A stretch of DNA of 41,689 bases from Oscillospiraceae bacterium (GTDB lineage: Bacteria; Bacillota; Clostridia; Oscillospirales; Acutalibacteraceae), in NCBI GenBank assembly GCA_031275995.1, contig JAISNY010000004.1, positions 1 to 41,689 on the forward strand, written 5' to 3'. Made by a program: the position numbers and the translations under genes. The notes under the pieces are model-generated. The model worked only from the letters and a program-made list of their open reading frames with translations. It had not been told where the DNA came from and ran no database searches. This document shows, piece by piece, positions 17,445-25,728 of this stretch (positions are counted from its first letter, which is position 1; every line of letters begins with the position of its first letter).

Positions 17445-18875
17445 TTAATATGCTTTACCCCAAAACACATTTTCAACGGCAGCACACCCACAAAAAGGAC
17501 AGCAAGCGCTTAGGAGTTCTTCTTTTTCCAAAGGAGTGCACCTCGAAGTAAGGAGCGTTTTTTCATTGATTATTTTTTCACACTCAGAATTACCACACCA
17601 CGCTGTTTTGATTAAACCTTGTTTATTTTGAGCTAAAAAATAAAAATCCTCTTTGTTCAAAGCTTCAAAGATCTTAGATTTATTTCTCTTCTTAGCGCTG
17701 ACATAAAGATTTTCATTTATTTTTTCTAACAGGTTTTGAATTTCGTTTTCAATTTTAGATATTTCAACTCTGACTTTCTCACGCGTATCGCGTCTGGAAA
17801 GAACGCAAGTTCCATTTGAAATGTCTTTCGGGCCAATTTCAAGGCGTATTGGAACTCCTTTCATCTCGTACTGCGAAAACTTCCAACCCGGAGTTTGATC
17901 TGATTCATCAATTTTAACTCTAAATTTTTCTTGAAGCCTTAATAAAATCTTGCGAGCAACATTGGTAATTTCGATATTTCCTTTAGAAATAGGAATAACG
18001 ATCACTTGAACGGGCGCGATTCGGGGCGGGACAATTAACCCGCAATCATCGCCATGAGTCATGATAAAAGCGGCGATAACTCTAGTGGAAAGACCCCACG
18101 AAGTTTGGTAAACCGGCTCCGTTTCATTCTTTCTGTTTGTAAATTTAATGTCGAACGCTCTGGCAAAATTTGTACCTAAATAATGGCTGGTTGCCGATTG
18201 CAAAACCTTTCCATCCTTCATTATGCATTCAATAGTGTAAGTCACTTCAGCACCAGCAAATTTTTCGTTTTCGGTCTTTTTACCTAGAATAACGGGAATG
18301 CACAATATATCTCTGAAAAAAACTGCATAAAGATTTAGAATTTTAAGCGTAAACTCCTCGGCCTCTCTAGGGCTTTCATGAATCGTATGACCTTCCTGCC
18401 AGTGTATTTCAACAGAACGCAAAAATGGACGTGAAGATTTTTCCCAACGTACGACAGAACACCACTGGTTATAAATCTTAGGCAAATCCCGCCATGATTG
18501 AATTATTCTGGAAAAATGTGAACAGAACAGGACTTCTGAAGTGGGACGAATACACAAACGTTCGGTTAAAGGTTCACTTCCTCCAACCGTAACCCAGGCA
18601 ACTTCCGGTGCAAAGCCCTCCACATGATTTTTCTCTTTTTCAAGTAAACTTTCAGGAATAAGAAGCGGCATCAAAACATTTTCAACACCTAATCGTTTGA
18701 AATCTTTTTCTAAAGTCAAAGTAATATTTTCCCAGATAGAACAACCGTACGGCCTAATAAACACACAGCCGCGCACTCCTGAATAATCAATAAGCTCCGC
18801 ATTCTTGACAATATCCGTATACCATTTTCCGAAATCCTCATCCATCGGAGTTATTTTTTCTAATAATTTTGCCAA
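17445..18875 (-). CDS. proS: Prolyl-tRNA synthetase, archaeal/eukaryal (type 3) form
   Basis: Charges tRNA-Pro. This is the short ProRS lacking the editing insertion of the classical bacterial enzyme: class II motif 1 in NVLMPLLIPESLL, motif 2 in FRSVEIHWQEGHTIHES, motif 3 region TSWGLSTRVIAAFIMTHGDD. The anticodon-binding domain starts PPRIAPVQVIVIPI, and a zinc-binding C-terminal domain shows CGNSECE and CCPFCGCAA. I place the start at the TTG at 18875, because GGGAGG lies just upstream and the N-terminus then reads AKLLEKITPMDEDFGKWY as in its relatives. That gives 476 residues. No T-box leader is visible. Confidence 0.94.
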   Translation of the reverse strand: MAKLLEKITPMDEDFGKWYTDIVKNAELIDYSGVRGCVFIRPYGCSIWENITLTLEKDFKRLGVENVLMPLLIPESLLEKEKNHVEGFAPEVAWVTVGGSEPLTERLCIRPTSEVLFCSHFSRIIQSWRDLPKIYNQWCSVVRWEKSSRPFLRSVEIHWQEGHTIHESPREAEEFTLKILNLYAVFFRDILCIPVILGKKTENEKFAGAEVTYTIECIMKDGKVLQSATSHYLGTNFARAFDIKFTNRKNETEPVYQTSWGLSTRVIAAFIMTHGDDCGLIVPPRIAPVQVIVIPISKGNIEITNVARKILLRLQEKFRVKIDESDQTPGWKFSQYEMKGVPIRLEIGPKDISNGTCVLSRRDTREKVRVEISKIENEIQNLLEKINENLYVSAKKRNKSKIFEALNKEDFYFLAQNKQGLIKTAWCGNSECEKIINEKTLLTSRCTPLEKEELLSACCPFCGCAAVENVFWGKAY

Positions 18876-19090
18876 ATCACGCCTCCCACTATGCTCTGCA
18901 GCAACAAAAAATTCACACACAAATCTTCACAAAAATCGTGCCAATATCTGTTAAATCTGTTATTATGCCATGTGGTGGCCATTCGCATTTTTTCAACAAC
19001 TTTACCAAACCTATGTTCCAGTAGGTACTCTACATAAGGAATGATCCTTCAGAAGCTAAAACTTCTTTGCCACACGAAGAACAGACCCTT
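18876..19090 (-). other. Possible decayed coding sequence upstream of proS
   Basis: On the minus strand one frame gives IIPYVEYLLEHRFGKVVEKM and continues WHNNRFNRYWHDFCEDLCVNF into the proS start. The frame just before reads CSSCGKEVLASEGSF, a zinc-ribbon-like piece, but is separated by a stop. Codon use looks coding, but no start and no complete domain exist. I do not recognise the protein. It may be the remains of a gene between cdsA and proS. Confidence 0.3.
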
Positions 19091-19152
19091 ATATTTGATT
19101 AAACACTCATTTCAATACAATGTCTATATCTTCAGGATATTATTCATCGCAA

Positions 19153-19734
19153 TTATTTTTTCGAACTTTTATTTTTAAAGTAATAGTACATAAAATTGCA
19201 AACTGCAAGCACTATTATAAATATAAACGATAAAATAAACGATAAAATTACGGCTGAACGGCCCGTTGGCGGATTCCCGTTCTCATAATCAGGATTAGGT
19301 TCAGGTTCAGCCTCAGCCTCAGCCTCAGCCTCAGGTTTAGTCTCAGGTTCAGGAGTTGGATCTAAGTCAGGCTCAGTTTTTTCGGGTTCGTCATTTCCTC
19401 CAATAGAAAATACCACTTTCGAATTCACAACAGGATTTTTATCATTAAAATACAAGACTTTTTCATCTCTGTGAGTAGAATTTGGATGCAAATCCTCAGG
19501 ATTTGTGTCTTCGCCTTTTGAATTATATTGTTTCACTTTATTGTTTTCGAGCTTTTTATCTTTATTATAAGGAACCTTTTTCTGTGTAGCACCGTTCAAG
19601 GTGAAGGAGCTAGAATTTTGTTCTGTATCCGAATAAACCGAACCATTAGCATCGCTTACTGCTTTTATTCCGTACCCAAAAACCAATGGAAAAAACAAAA
19701 TTATAAAAACTCTGAAAAAAAGCTTTGTATTCAT
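19153..19734 (-). CDS. Exported acidic protein with Glu/Pro/Ala repeats and a C-terminal anchor
   Basis: Not recognised as a named family. From the ATG at 19734 there is a hydrophobic signal segment (about 3-22). A low-complexity Asn/Ser/Lys-rich middle (about 25-125) follows, then an acidic, proline-rich stretch (EPDLDPTPEPETKPEAEAEA), then NPPTG, a hydrophobic span (about 163-185) and the tail KNKSSKK. This order resembles wall- or membrane-anchored surface proteins, and NPPTG is like a variant sortase signal. A six-base repeat encodes the AEAEAEAE run. It lies between cdsA and proS on the same strand. Surface exposure is inferred; function is unknown. Confidence 0.7.
   Translation of the reverse strand: MNTKLFFRVFIILFFPLVFGYGIKAVSDANGSVYSDTEQNSSSFTLNGATQKKVPYNKDKKLENNKVKQYNSKGEDTNPEDLHPNSTHRDEKVLYFNDKNPVVNSKVVFSIGGNDEPEKTEPDLDPTPEPETKPEAEAEAEAEPEPNPDYENGNPPTGRSAVILSFILSFIFIIVLAVCNFMYYYFKNKSSKK
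19290..19345. repeat. Hexanucleotide tandem repeat (CCTCAG / CTGAGG)
   Basis: The plus strand shows about four to six consecutive or near copies of CAGCCT, from TCAGCCTCAGCCTCAGCCTC, flanked by variants GGTTCA. Being a multiple of three, copy-number change would lengthen or shorten the Ala-Glu run of the encoded protein without a frameshift. Confidence 0.8.
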
Positions 19735-19916
19735 ATTAAATACCATTTCCTTTATTTTGGAGTCTTAGTATTATTAACTTGTTTCGTCCAATTATTCGTC
19801 CAATTATATTTTAAAAAATAAAACGAAAAGTATTTTTTATTTAAATTAAACAGATATAACCAAACGTAGCATTGTTTTTGTGCCTCAGAATCAAATTGCT
19901 AAAAATTTTAAAAAAC

Positions 19917-19957
19917 CAGAAAAGCTCCGGAGGATGCCCGAACCTCCCCGGAATGCT
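19917..19957 (-). terminator. Probable terminator after cdsA
   Basis: On the minus strand, AGCATTCCGGGGAGG and CCTCCGGAGCT form a stem around TTCGGGCAT with a small bulge, followed by TTTT, then CTGG and another T run. It sits about 30 bases after the cdsA stop. Confidence 0.55.
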
Positions 19958-19987
19958 CATGTAAATGTAAATGTAAATTAAGAAAAA

Positions 19988-20833
19988 TTAAGTAACTGGC
20001 ATGAAATTCAAAAATATATAAACGTAGGGCGCTGTAAAGATCACGCTATCGAAGCGATCTAGCACTCCGCCGTGCCCTGGAATCAAATTGCTGAAATTCT
20101 TTACGTGCGACGTACGCTTAATAATAGAAAAACATAAGTCTCCTAAAATTGCTATCGGAGTTCCTAAAATTGAAAGCAAAGCTAAATTTAAAAAGTTAAT
20201 ATTCAAATTAAATATAAGCTTAAAAGCAAACGCGCACATAAAGGTAAAAAAGATACTTGCTAAAAAGCCTCCAACAGCGCCTTCCACTGTTTTCCCCGGG
20301 CTTACATCAGGACAAAGCTTGTTCCTTCCAAATCCAGTCCCCGAAATATAGGCTCCGACATCGCATGCCCAGGCCAATGCAAAAACAAGTAGTACTCCAA
20401 AAACTCCTGCCAACGGGTTCCTCGCCATTTCCTTTATTTCAACAACCTTGCTCAAAGCAAACCCGATTATCACTGTAAGAACGTAAACAAAGCATAGATC
20501 AACTATTCTAGGTAATTTTCTTTTCGGCTTGCTTTTTCTGTTTTTCATGAACGTGTCCATAACCGTAAGAAACATCAAAATAGTGTAGACATAAAGCAAA
20601 GCTTGCCAAGGCATCCCTGAACCTAAAACGCATCTTAACGGAGAAAATATCAAAGAAGCCCATAAAACCGTTTTGAATTTTGTTAAAGATTTCAACGAAA
20701 TAATTTCCCAAACGGCAAGAACCGTAACAAACGCCAATGAAATTCTTAAAGGGAAATCAAAACTATAACTCAAAAACAAAACGAAAAACAAAACAAATGC
20801 AACAATCACGCCGGAAATGAACCTTTTGACCAA
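19988..20833 (-). CDS. cdsA: Phosphatidate cytidylyltransferase CdsA
   Basis: Makes CDP-diacylglycerol for phospholipid synthesis in the membrane. There are about seven to eight hydrophobic segments, and the signature near the C-terminus reads SIIKRTSHVKNFSNLIPGHG followed by GVLDRFDS. The family pattern usually has KD where this has KN; the rest, including PGHGG and DR.D, is intact. I suggest the TTG at 20833 as start, with GGGGGTAA upstream and the usual short basic N-terminus LVKRFISG; the ORF track starts 16 codons earlier. In many Firmicutes cdsA is followed by dxr and rseP; neither is present here. Confidence 0.92.
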   Translation of the reverse strand: MVKRFISGVIVAFVLFFVLFLSYSFDFPLRISLAFVTVLAVWEIISLKSLTKFKTVLWASLIFSPLRCVLGSGMPWQALLYVYTILMFLTVMDTFMKNRKSKPKRKLPRIVDLCFVYVLTVIIGFALSKVVEIKEMARNPLAGVFGVLLVFALAWACDVGAYISGTGFGRNKLCPDVSPGKTVEGAVGGFLASIFFTFMCAFAFKLIFNLNINFLNLALLSILGTPIAILGDLCFSIIKRTSHVKNFSNLIPGHGGVLDRFDSVIFTAPYVYIFLNFMPVT

Positions 20834-21008
20834 AATATTTACCCCCATGACATCGCACAACAAAATAAAAAAACGGGACATATTTGTTGAAAGCTTAGCC
20901 TATTTTAACATTCGATTCAATTCAATATCAATTTTTTCTTGCAACTTTCTAATCTAAGTTATATGATAGAAGTAGTATGTTTAAATTTTTAATACATATG
21001 GTGTATTT

Positions 21009-21200
21009 ATGAATATTTTGATTAAGCGAGATGTCTGCGTTGGTTGCGGGATGTGCGCAGGAATTTGCCCTGAGGTGTTTATTATGGATATAGGGGGGAA
21101 GTCTTGCGTTATGGAGCTTTCTGAATCTGAGGTAGAGTTATGCGAAGAAAAAATCAGAGAGTGCGCGGATATTTGTCCGGTTGGCGCAATAGTTATTTAG
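21009..21200 (+). CDS. Single-cluster 4Fe-4S ferredoxin
   Basis: A 63-residue electron carrier. CVGCGMCAGICP near the N-terminus supplies three cluster cysteines plus one that may pair otherwise, and CADICPVGAI near the C-terminus supplies the fourth. This is the pattern of monocluster ferredoxins of the Fer4_13 type. The start is ATG with GGTG upstream. The downstream small gene begins 33 bases later on the same strand and may be cotranscribed. Its redox partner is not evident. Confidence 0.9.
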   Translation: MNILIKRDVCVGCGMCAGICPEVFIMDIGGKSCVMELSESEVELCEEKIRECADICPVGAIVI

Positions 21201-21233
21201 TAGTGATAGTTAATTTATTTGGAGGTGTTTAGT

Positions 21234-21668
21234 ATGTGTCCAAAAGATTTTAATGGTGAAAGTGGCGTAAATAAAGACGGCTCTCGAAGAGGTCTGGTTT
21301 TTGATGAAAAAAAGTTTTCTAAATTATTAAAAGATCCACAGGTTACGAGCGATTTATCACAGTGCAAGGATTCCAAAGAGCTAGCGGAGACACTTTCAAA
21401 AAGAGGTATGGAAGTTGAAAAAGAGATAGCAGATAAGCTAGTTTCACTTATCTCAAAATACAAAAAAGATCTAAATTCAGTTGAAGAAGCTAGCGGAGGA
21501 GGGTTGTTAACTGAAATACTTTGTTACGCTGGCGCAGCTTTAGCGGGCATCTACGCAGCCAAGAAAAACCCTGACAACATTTTAATAAGAGGAGTAGAAG
21601 AAAAAGGCGATATGGTTGCTGGCTGGGTAAGAGGTTTTGCGAGTACAAAATCTAAATCGGATGACTAA
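21234..21668 (+). CDS. Small protein with Nif11-leader-like region and a glycine motif
   Basis: Not a family I can name with certainty. Start at the ATG at 21234, with GGAGGTG eight bases upstream; the ORF track's start is five codons earlier. Residues about 22-65 (DEKKFSKLLKDPQVTSDLSQ and on through KELAETLSKRGMEVEKEIAD) have the rhythm of Nif11-type leader peptides: a helix, then DPxL-like, then an A..LS..G element. After EEASGGG comes a hydrophobic, Gly/Ala-rich stretch (LLTEILCYAGAALAGIYAAK) and a charged tail. A leader, GG site and small core would suggest a secreted peptide, but no maturation or export genes are near. It could equally be an ordinary small cytosolic or membrane-active protein. 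Confidence 0.55.
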   Translation: MCPKDFNGESGVNKDGSRRGLVFDEKKFSKLLKDPQVTSDLSQCKDSKELAETLSKRGMEVEKEIADKLVSLISKYKKDLNSVEEASGGGLLTEILCYAGAALAGIYAAKKNPDNILIRGVEEKGDMVAGWVRGFASTKSKSDD

Positions 21669-21731
21669 TTATAGATGCGGCCATGCAGCGGAAAAATTTA
21701 GAAATTTTATTTAAGGAAATGATATTTATAA

Positions 21732-23414
21732 ATGACTTTAGCACTTGATGCAATTAAATTCAGAGATGCTTTGATTTCTGCGGCAAACAATATTTATAAA
21801 AACCGTATTCATATAAATGAACTTAATATTTTTCCGGTTCCTGATGGTGATACGGGTACGAACATGTCGCTGACCATACTTGGTGTTGCTGAAAAAGTTA
21901 AGGAATGTGAAAGCTCAAAGCTCGGGGATGTAGTAAAAGTGGCTTCTTCCGCGTCGCTCCGAAGCGCACGAGGAAATTCGGGTGTTATTCTTTCTGTAAT
22001 AATAAAAGGAATGGCCGAGAAGCTTAAGGATTTAGATTGCGCTTTGGCCGAAGATTTGGTTTCTTCGCTAGGCGAAGGTGTTAAACAGGCTTATGATTCG
22101 GTTGCAAGGCCTACGGAAGGCACAATGTTGACTGTCGCTAGGCTGGCTCATGAATTTGGCCGAGCCGCTTTAGAAAAATTTGGACCAAACAATTTAACTC
22201 CGATTTGGGAAGAAGTTTGCGAGGGCGCAAGGAAAGCTTTGCAAGAGACTCCCGACCTTCTCCCTGTTCTTAAAAAGGCGGGTGTAGTTGATGCCGGAGG
22301 TAAAGGATTATGCTTGATTTTAGAGGGTATGCTTTCAGTGTTCAAAGATGGAAAGATTATTGAAAACGACTCGAAAGGGTTTGAAGTAGATGGAAGCGAT
22401 TCCTTCAGAGCTGCGTCTGATGCGTTTGATGGAGACATAACTTTTACTTATTGTACTGAATGCATTGTTACCAGACATGTTAAGTTTCAGTTTATACCGG
22501 AAAAATTTCGTTCTGTACTCGAAAAAATCGGAGACTGTGTAGTAGTCGTGAATGATAATGAGATAATCAAGATTCATATTCACACCAATTCGCCAGAAAA
22601 GGTACTGGGCGAAGCTTTGAAATACGGACAGCTTATAAACGTAAAAGTTGATAATCTTGAAGAGCAGCGCAAAACGGCGATGGAAGCAGCTTCTGCGTAT
22701 GAAACTCAAGAAGTTATTGAATCGGACAAGGATGTACGCTTTGCTCAGCCTCAAAAAAATTCAGGGGTGGTTGCTGTTGCGTGCGATAGCGGTCTGATTA
22801 AAATATTCGAGGACATGGGCGTAGATCAGATTGTTGTCGGTGGTCAAACAATGAACCCGAGTGCGGATGAAATTGCTACAGCTGCTATGGCGGTTCCGGC
22901 TCAGGTCGTCTATATCTTACCGAACAACAAAAATATAATAATGGCCGCTCAGCAGGCTGTTGGATTTGTAAATGACCGAAAATTGATTGTACTTCCGAGC
23001 AAAACGATTCCACAGGGAATATCAGCAGTAATGGCATACGCTCCGGATGCCTCTGAGGACGAAAATATGAATTCCATGACTTCTGCGATGAAAACTGTTA
23101 GGACTGGGCAAGTAACTTACGCAGAACGTGATTCTGAATTTAATGGTTTCAGAATAAAGAAAAACGACATCTTGGCACTTGATGAGGGTAAATTAGTTTT
23201 TGTTTGCAAGAATCCTTATGATGCCGCTTTTAGGCTGATAAAATCAATCTTTGGAAAGGGCTCAGGGTTTATAGTTCTGATATACGGGTCTGAAATTGAA
23301 GATCAGGATCTTGAAATGCTAGTTAAAAAACTTGAAAAAAAGTTCCCGGGTGTGGATCTACAGGCAATCTATGGTGGCAGCGAGATTTATCATTTTATAA
23401 TTTCCGTTGAGTAA
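21732..23414 (+). CDS. fakA: Fatty acid kinase subunit FakA (DAK2-domain protein)
   Basis: FakA with a DegV-type FakB phosphorylates exogenous fatty acids to feed phospholipid synthesis. The N-terminal DAK2-like nucleotide-binding domain (about 1-200) shows INELNIFPVPDGDTGTNMSL, SARGNSGVILS, RPTEGTMLTVAR and GVVDAGGKGLCLIL. The middle region contains TYCTECIVTRH, and the C-terminal half (about 320-560) matches FakA/YloV proteins, including VVGGQTMNPSADEI and ILPNNKNIIMAAQQA. At 560 residues it is full length. The start is ATG with AAGGAAAT upstream. No FakB is seen in the window. Confidence 0.93.
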   Translation: MTLALDAIKFRDALISAANNIYKNRIHINELNIFPVPDGDTGTNMSLTILGVAEKVKECESSKLGDVVKVASSASLRSARGNSGVILSVIIKGMAEKLKDLDCALAEDLVSSLGEGVKQAYDSVARPTEGTMLTVARLAHEFGRAALEKFGPNNLTPIWEEVCEGARKALQETPDLLPVLKKAGVVDAGGKGLCLILEGMLSVFKDGKIIENDSKGFEVDGSDSFRAASDAFDGDITFTYCTECIVTRHVKFQFIPEKFRSVLEKIGDCVVVVNDNEIIKIHIHTNSPEKVLGEALKYGQLINVKVDNLEEQRKTAMEAASAYETQEVIESDKDVRFAQPQKNSGVVAVACDSGLIKIFEDMGVDQIVVGGQTMNPSADEIATAAMAVPAQVVYILPNNKNIIMAAQQAVGFVNDRKLIVLPSKTIPQGISAVMAYAPDASEDENMNSMTSAMKTVRTGQVTYAERDSEFNGFRIKKNDILALDEGKLVFVCKNPYDAAFRLIKSIFGKGSGFIVLIYGSEIEDQDLEMLVKKLEKKFPGVDLQAIYGGSEIYHFIISVE

Positions 23415-23721
23415 CTCGAAATTTATTGCAGTGATTCAGCAATTTAACATACAAATTTGTTTTATCAAGTCGGTTGGCTTAGCGACAGAATTTTAAAAGA
23501 AAAAAGTTAGGTGACCGTTCTTTGTATTTTTTAAAAAACAAATTTGTTAAGCGTTCCGTACCTTGCTTTACCTTGCCTTTTATGTATGGTGAAAATTTTA
23601 TATTAAAAGTTTTGAAAATATAATTAAGAAAAAATCAAATTTAAATTTAAGAACACGGTACTTATATTATCTAAGTTTATTAAACACAGATATTTCGGAA
23701 GTTTTTATGTTAACAATTAAG
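23415..23721. other. Intergenic region between convergent fakA and argS
   Basis: AT-rich DNA between two converging genes. I see no ORF, RNA gene or clear terminator. GTCG and CGAC flank GTTGGCTTAG near 23470, too short to call. Confidence 0.4.
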
Positions 23722-25458
23722 TTACGATGTTTCCATACGCTCCGGAGCCGTGACTTTTAACATTTTAAGAACGTTTTTAAGTACACAAAGGGTCTGCTTG
23801 CATAAAAATAACCTCGATTTTGCCAGAGTTTTCTCTTCGCACAACACCTTGTTAAAATTATAAAATTTATGGAACAATGCAGATAACTCCATTGCGTAAC
23901 CGGTAATCTTTTCTGGCGATAACGTTTTGGCAGAATCCATGATTTTGTATTCAAAGGTACCCAAATAAAATATTAGTTCGCGCTCTTGAACGGAATCGAG
24001 CAGATCCAGCTGAGGATTTAAGAAATCTAATTTATGTGCAGAATTCATAATGCTTTCAATTCTTGCATGTGCATATTGAACATAGTAAACAGGGTTACTT
24101 AAATCGCTCTTAATAGCATTTTCAAGGTCGAATTCCATTTTAGAATTTGAATCTTGCATATTAAAGATGAAACGTGCAGAATCTTTATTAACTTCGTCAA
24201 GAAAATCTGAAAGATTAACTAAATTTCCGCTTCGTTTACTCATACGGTCCGTTTTTCCGTCTCTCACCAAATGTACGTGCTGCACGATTATGATCTTAAG
24301 ACGTTCAGGGTCAATTCCGAACGCTTTCAGCGCAGCGTGCATCCGCGTAACATGACCGTGGTGGTCAGCACCCCAAATGTTTATGCAAACACCAAATTTT
24401 CTTCTTGAAAATTTATCAACATGATAAGCAATATCGGATAAAAAATAGCTAGCAGTACCGTTTCGGCGCACCAAAACTTCATCTTTTTCTGCGCCAAAAT
24501 TGACCGAGCTAAACCAAATTGCCTCGTCTTTTTTGTAGGTCAAGCCTCCCTTGGTTAATTTGTCAACAACTTCCTTAACAGAACCATTTTCATGAAGTCG
24601 ACTTTCATAAAACCAAGAATCATAAATTATGCCATATTTTTTTAGATCTTTTTTCATTTTTTCAATATTTTTAGGTAAAGCATAATCTATCAGCATTTTT
24701 TTCAGATGCTCTTCACTCACAGATAAAATTTTATCTCCGTTAATTTTTAAAAATTCTCCAGCTAAAACCTTTATATCCTCTCCATGATAACCATCTTCTG
24801 GAAAAGGAAAATCTTTGTTGAAAATTTGTTTAAAACGTGCAAAAAGAGAATCGCCAAATTTTTCAATTTGATTCCCAGTATCGTTAACATAAAATTCTTT
24901 GCAAACATCAAAATTACAAGCTTTAAGGATTTCGGCGAGACAATCTCCGATAGCACCAAGCCGCGCGTTCCCCATGTGCATAGGTCCCGTCGGATTCGCA
25001 GAAACAAACTCCAAAAGCACATTTTTAACTCCGGAACCACCTTCACGGAAGCCTTTTTCATCTATAGCACAAACAGAAGAAAAATCTGAAAATCCATAAC
25101 GAAGGCCCTTTTTCTCTATCTCTATAAGAACGTCAGAGTAAAATTTATTGCTAAGATAAAAATTTATAAACCCCACTCCAGCCGATTCACACTTGCAAAT
25201 CAAACTCGGAAGGCCCAAATTCAAACATTGTGCTACAATTTTTTGTGAAATCTTTTCAGGTGAAATTTTAAACAGTTTAGCAGAAATCATTGCAATGTTA
25301 CTTGAAAGCTCGCCGTGCTTACGATTTGTAGGGAATTCAAAATAAATTTCGGGGATAACTCCCGAAATTTCTGGTAAATCACCACTTTCAATTGCGGAAT
25401 TGATTGCCTTTCTTAAAAAAATCTTTAAAATTTCAATAGTTTCTTTTAAAATAGACAA
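23722..25458 (-). CDS. argS: Arginyl-tRNA synthetase
   Basis: Charges tRNA-Arg. The class I signature appears as ANPTGPMHMGNARLGAIGD; GN in place of GH is frequent in clostridial ArgRS. The KMSKS loop is DRMSKRSGN. An N-terminal Add1 domain binds the tRNA, and the C-terminal helical DALR domain contains YVQYAHARIESI. I put the start at the TTG at 25458, because GGAGG lies five bases before it; the ORF track's TTG at 25470 contains that ribosome site. That gives 578 residues. It follows leuS and a 71-codon ORF closely on the same strand. Confidence 0.95.
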   Translation of the reverse strand: MSILKETIEILKIFLRKAINSAIESGDLPEISGVIPEIYFEFPTNRKHGELSSNIAMISAKLFKISPEKISQKIVAQCLNLGLPSLICKCESAGVGFINFYLSNKFYSDVLIEIEKKGLRYGFSDFSSVCAIDEKGFREGGSGVKNVLLEFVSANPTGPMHMGNARLGAIGDCLAEILKACNFDVCKEFYVNDTGNQIEKFGDSLFARFKQIFNKDFPFPEDGYHGEDIKVLAGEFLKINGDKILSVSEEHLKKMLIDYALPKNIEKMKKDLKKYGIIYDSWFYESRLHENGSVKEVVDKLTKGGLTYKKDEAIWFSSVNFGAEKDEVLVRRNGTASYFLSDIAYHVDKFSRRKFGVCINIWGADHHGHVTRMHAALKAFGIDPERLKIIIVQHVHLVRDGKTDRMSKRSGNLVNLSDFLDEVNKDSARFIFNMQDSNSKMEFDLENAIKSDLSNPVYYVQYAHARIESIMNSAHKLDFLNPQLDLLDSVQERELIFYLGTFEYKIMDSAKTLSPEKITGYAMELSALFHKFYNFNKVLCEEKTLAKSRLFLCKQTLCVLKNVLKMLKVTAPERMETS

Positions 25459-25479
25459 AATATCCTCCAAAGATATGAT

Positions 25480-25695
25480 TTAATAACAAAACACCCAATT
25501 CATAGAAGCCGGCTCAAACACCTTGATCAGTTGCGCACGCATTGATTTAGTAGCACAATTTTTTAATGAATCCTCACGTGTGATTAAAACCTTCAACGTT
25601 AATTCCCAAAACTCTGAGAAAATTTTTGGCACATGTCTTATCTTTAGTAAATTGCCAAGATTGTTTAAAATTTCTTCACCTGAATCACACCCCAC
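25480..25695 (-). CDS. Hypothetical small protein between leuS and argS
   Basis: 71 codons, not recognised. It fits exactly in the gap: its GTG start is 33 bases after the leuS stop and its stop is 21 bases before the argS start. Codon use resembles the neighbours, which supports a real gene. It has two or three helices (about 7-20 and 23-40) with a basic stretch RAQLIKVFEP and a hydrophobic-aromatic end NWVFCY. The GTG start has AGAGG only two bases before it, which is unusually close, so the start or the gene may be wrong; it may also be a remnant. Confidence 0.45.
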   Translation of the reverse strand: MGCDSGEEILNNLGNLLKIRHVPKIFSEFWELTLKVLITREDSLKNCATKSMRAQLIKVFEPASMNWVFCY

Positions 25696-25728
25696 CTCTG
25701 AGCTAAGTTGATTATACTCTTAACTCAT

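Noticed and set aside
23722-25458. HMGN instead of HIGH in ArgRS as a lost catalytic motif
   Set aside because: HMGN is common in clostridial ArgRS; the enzyme is otherwise complete.
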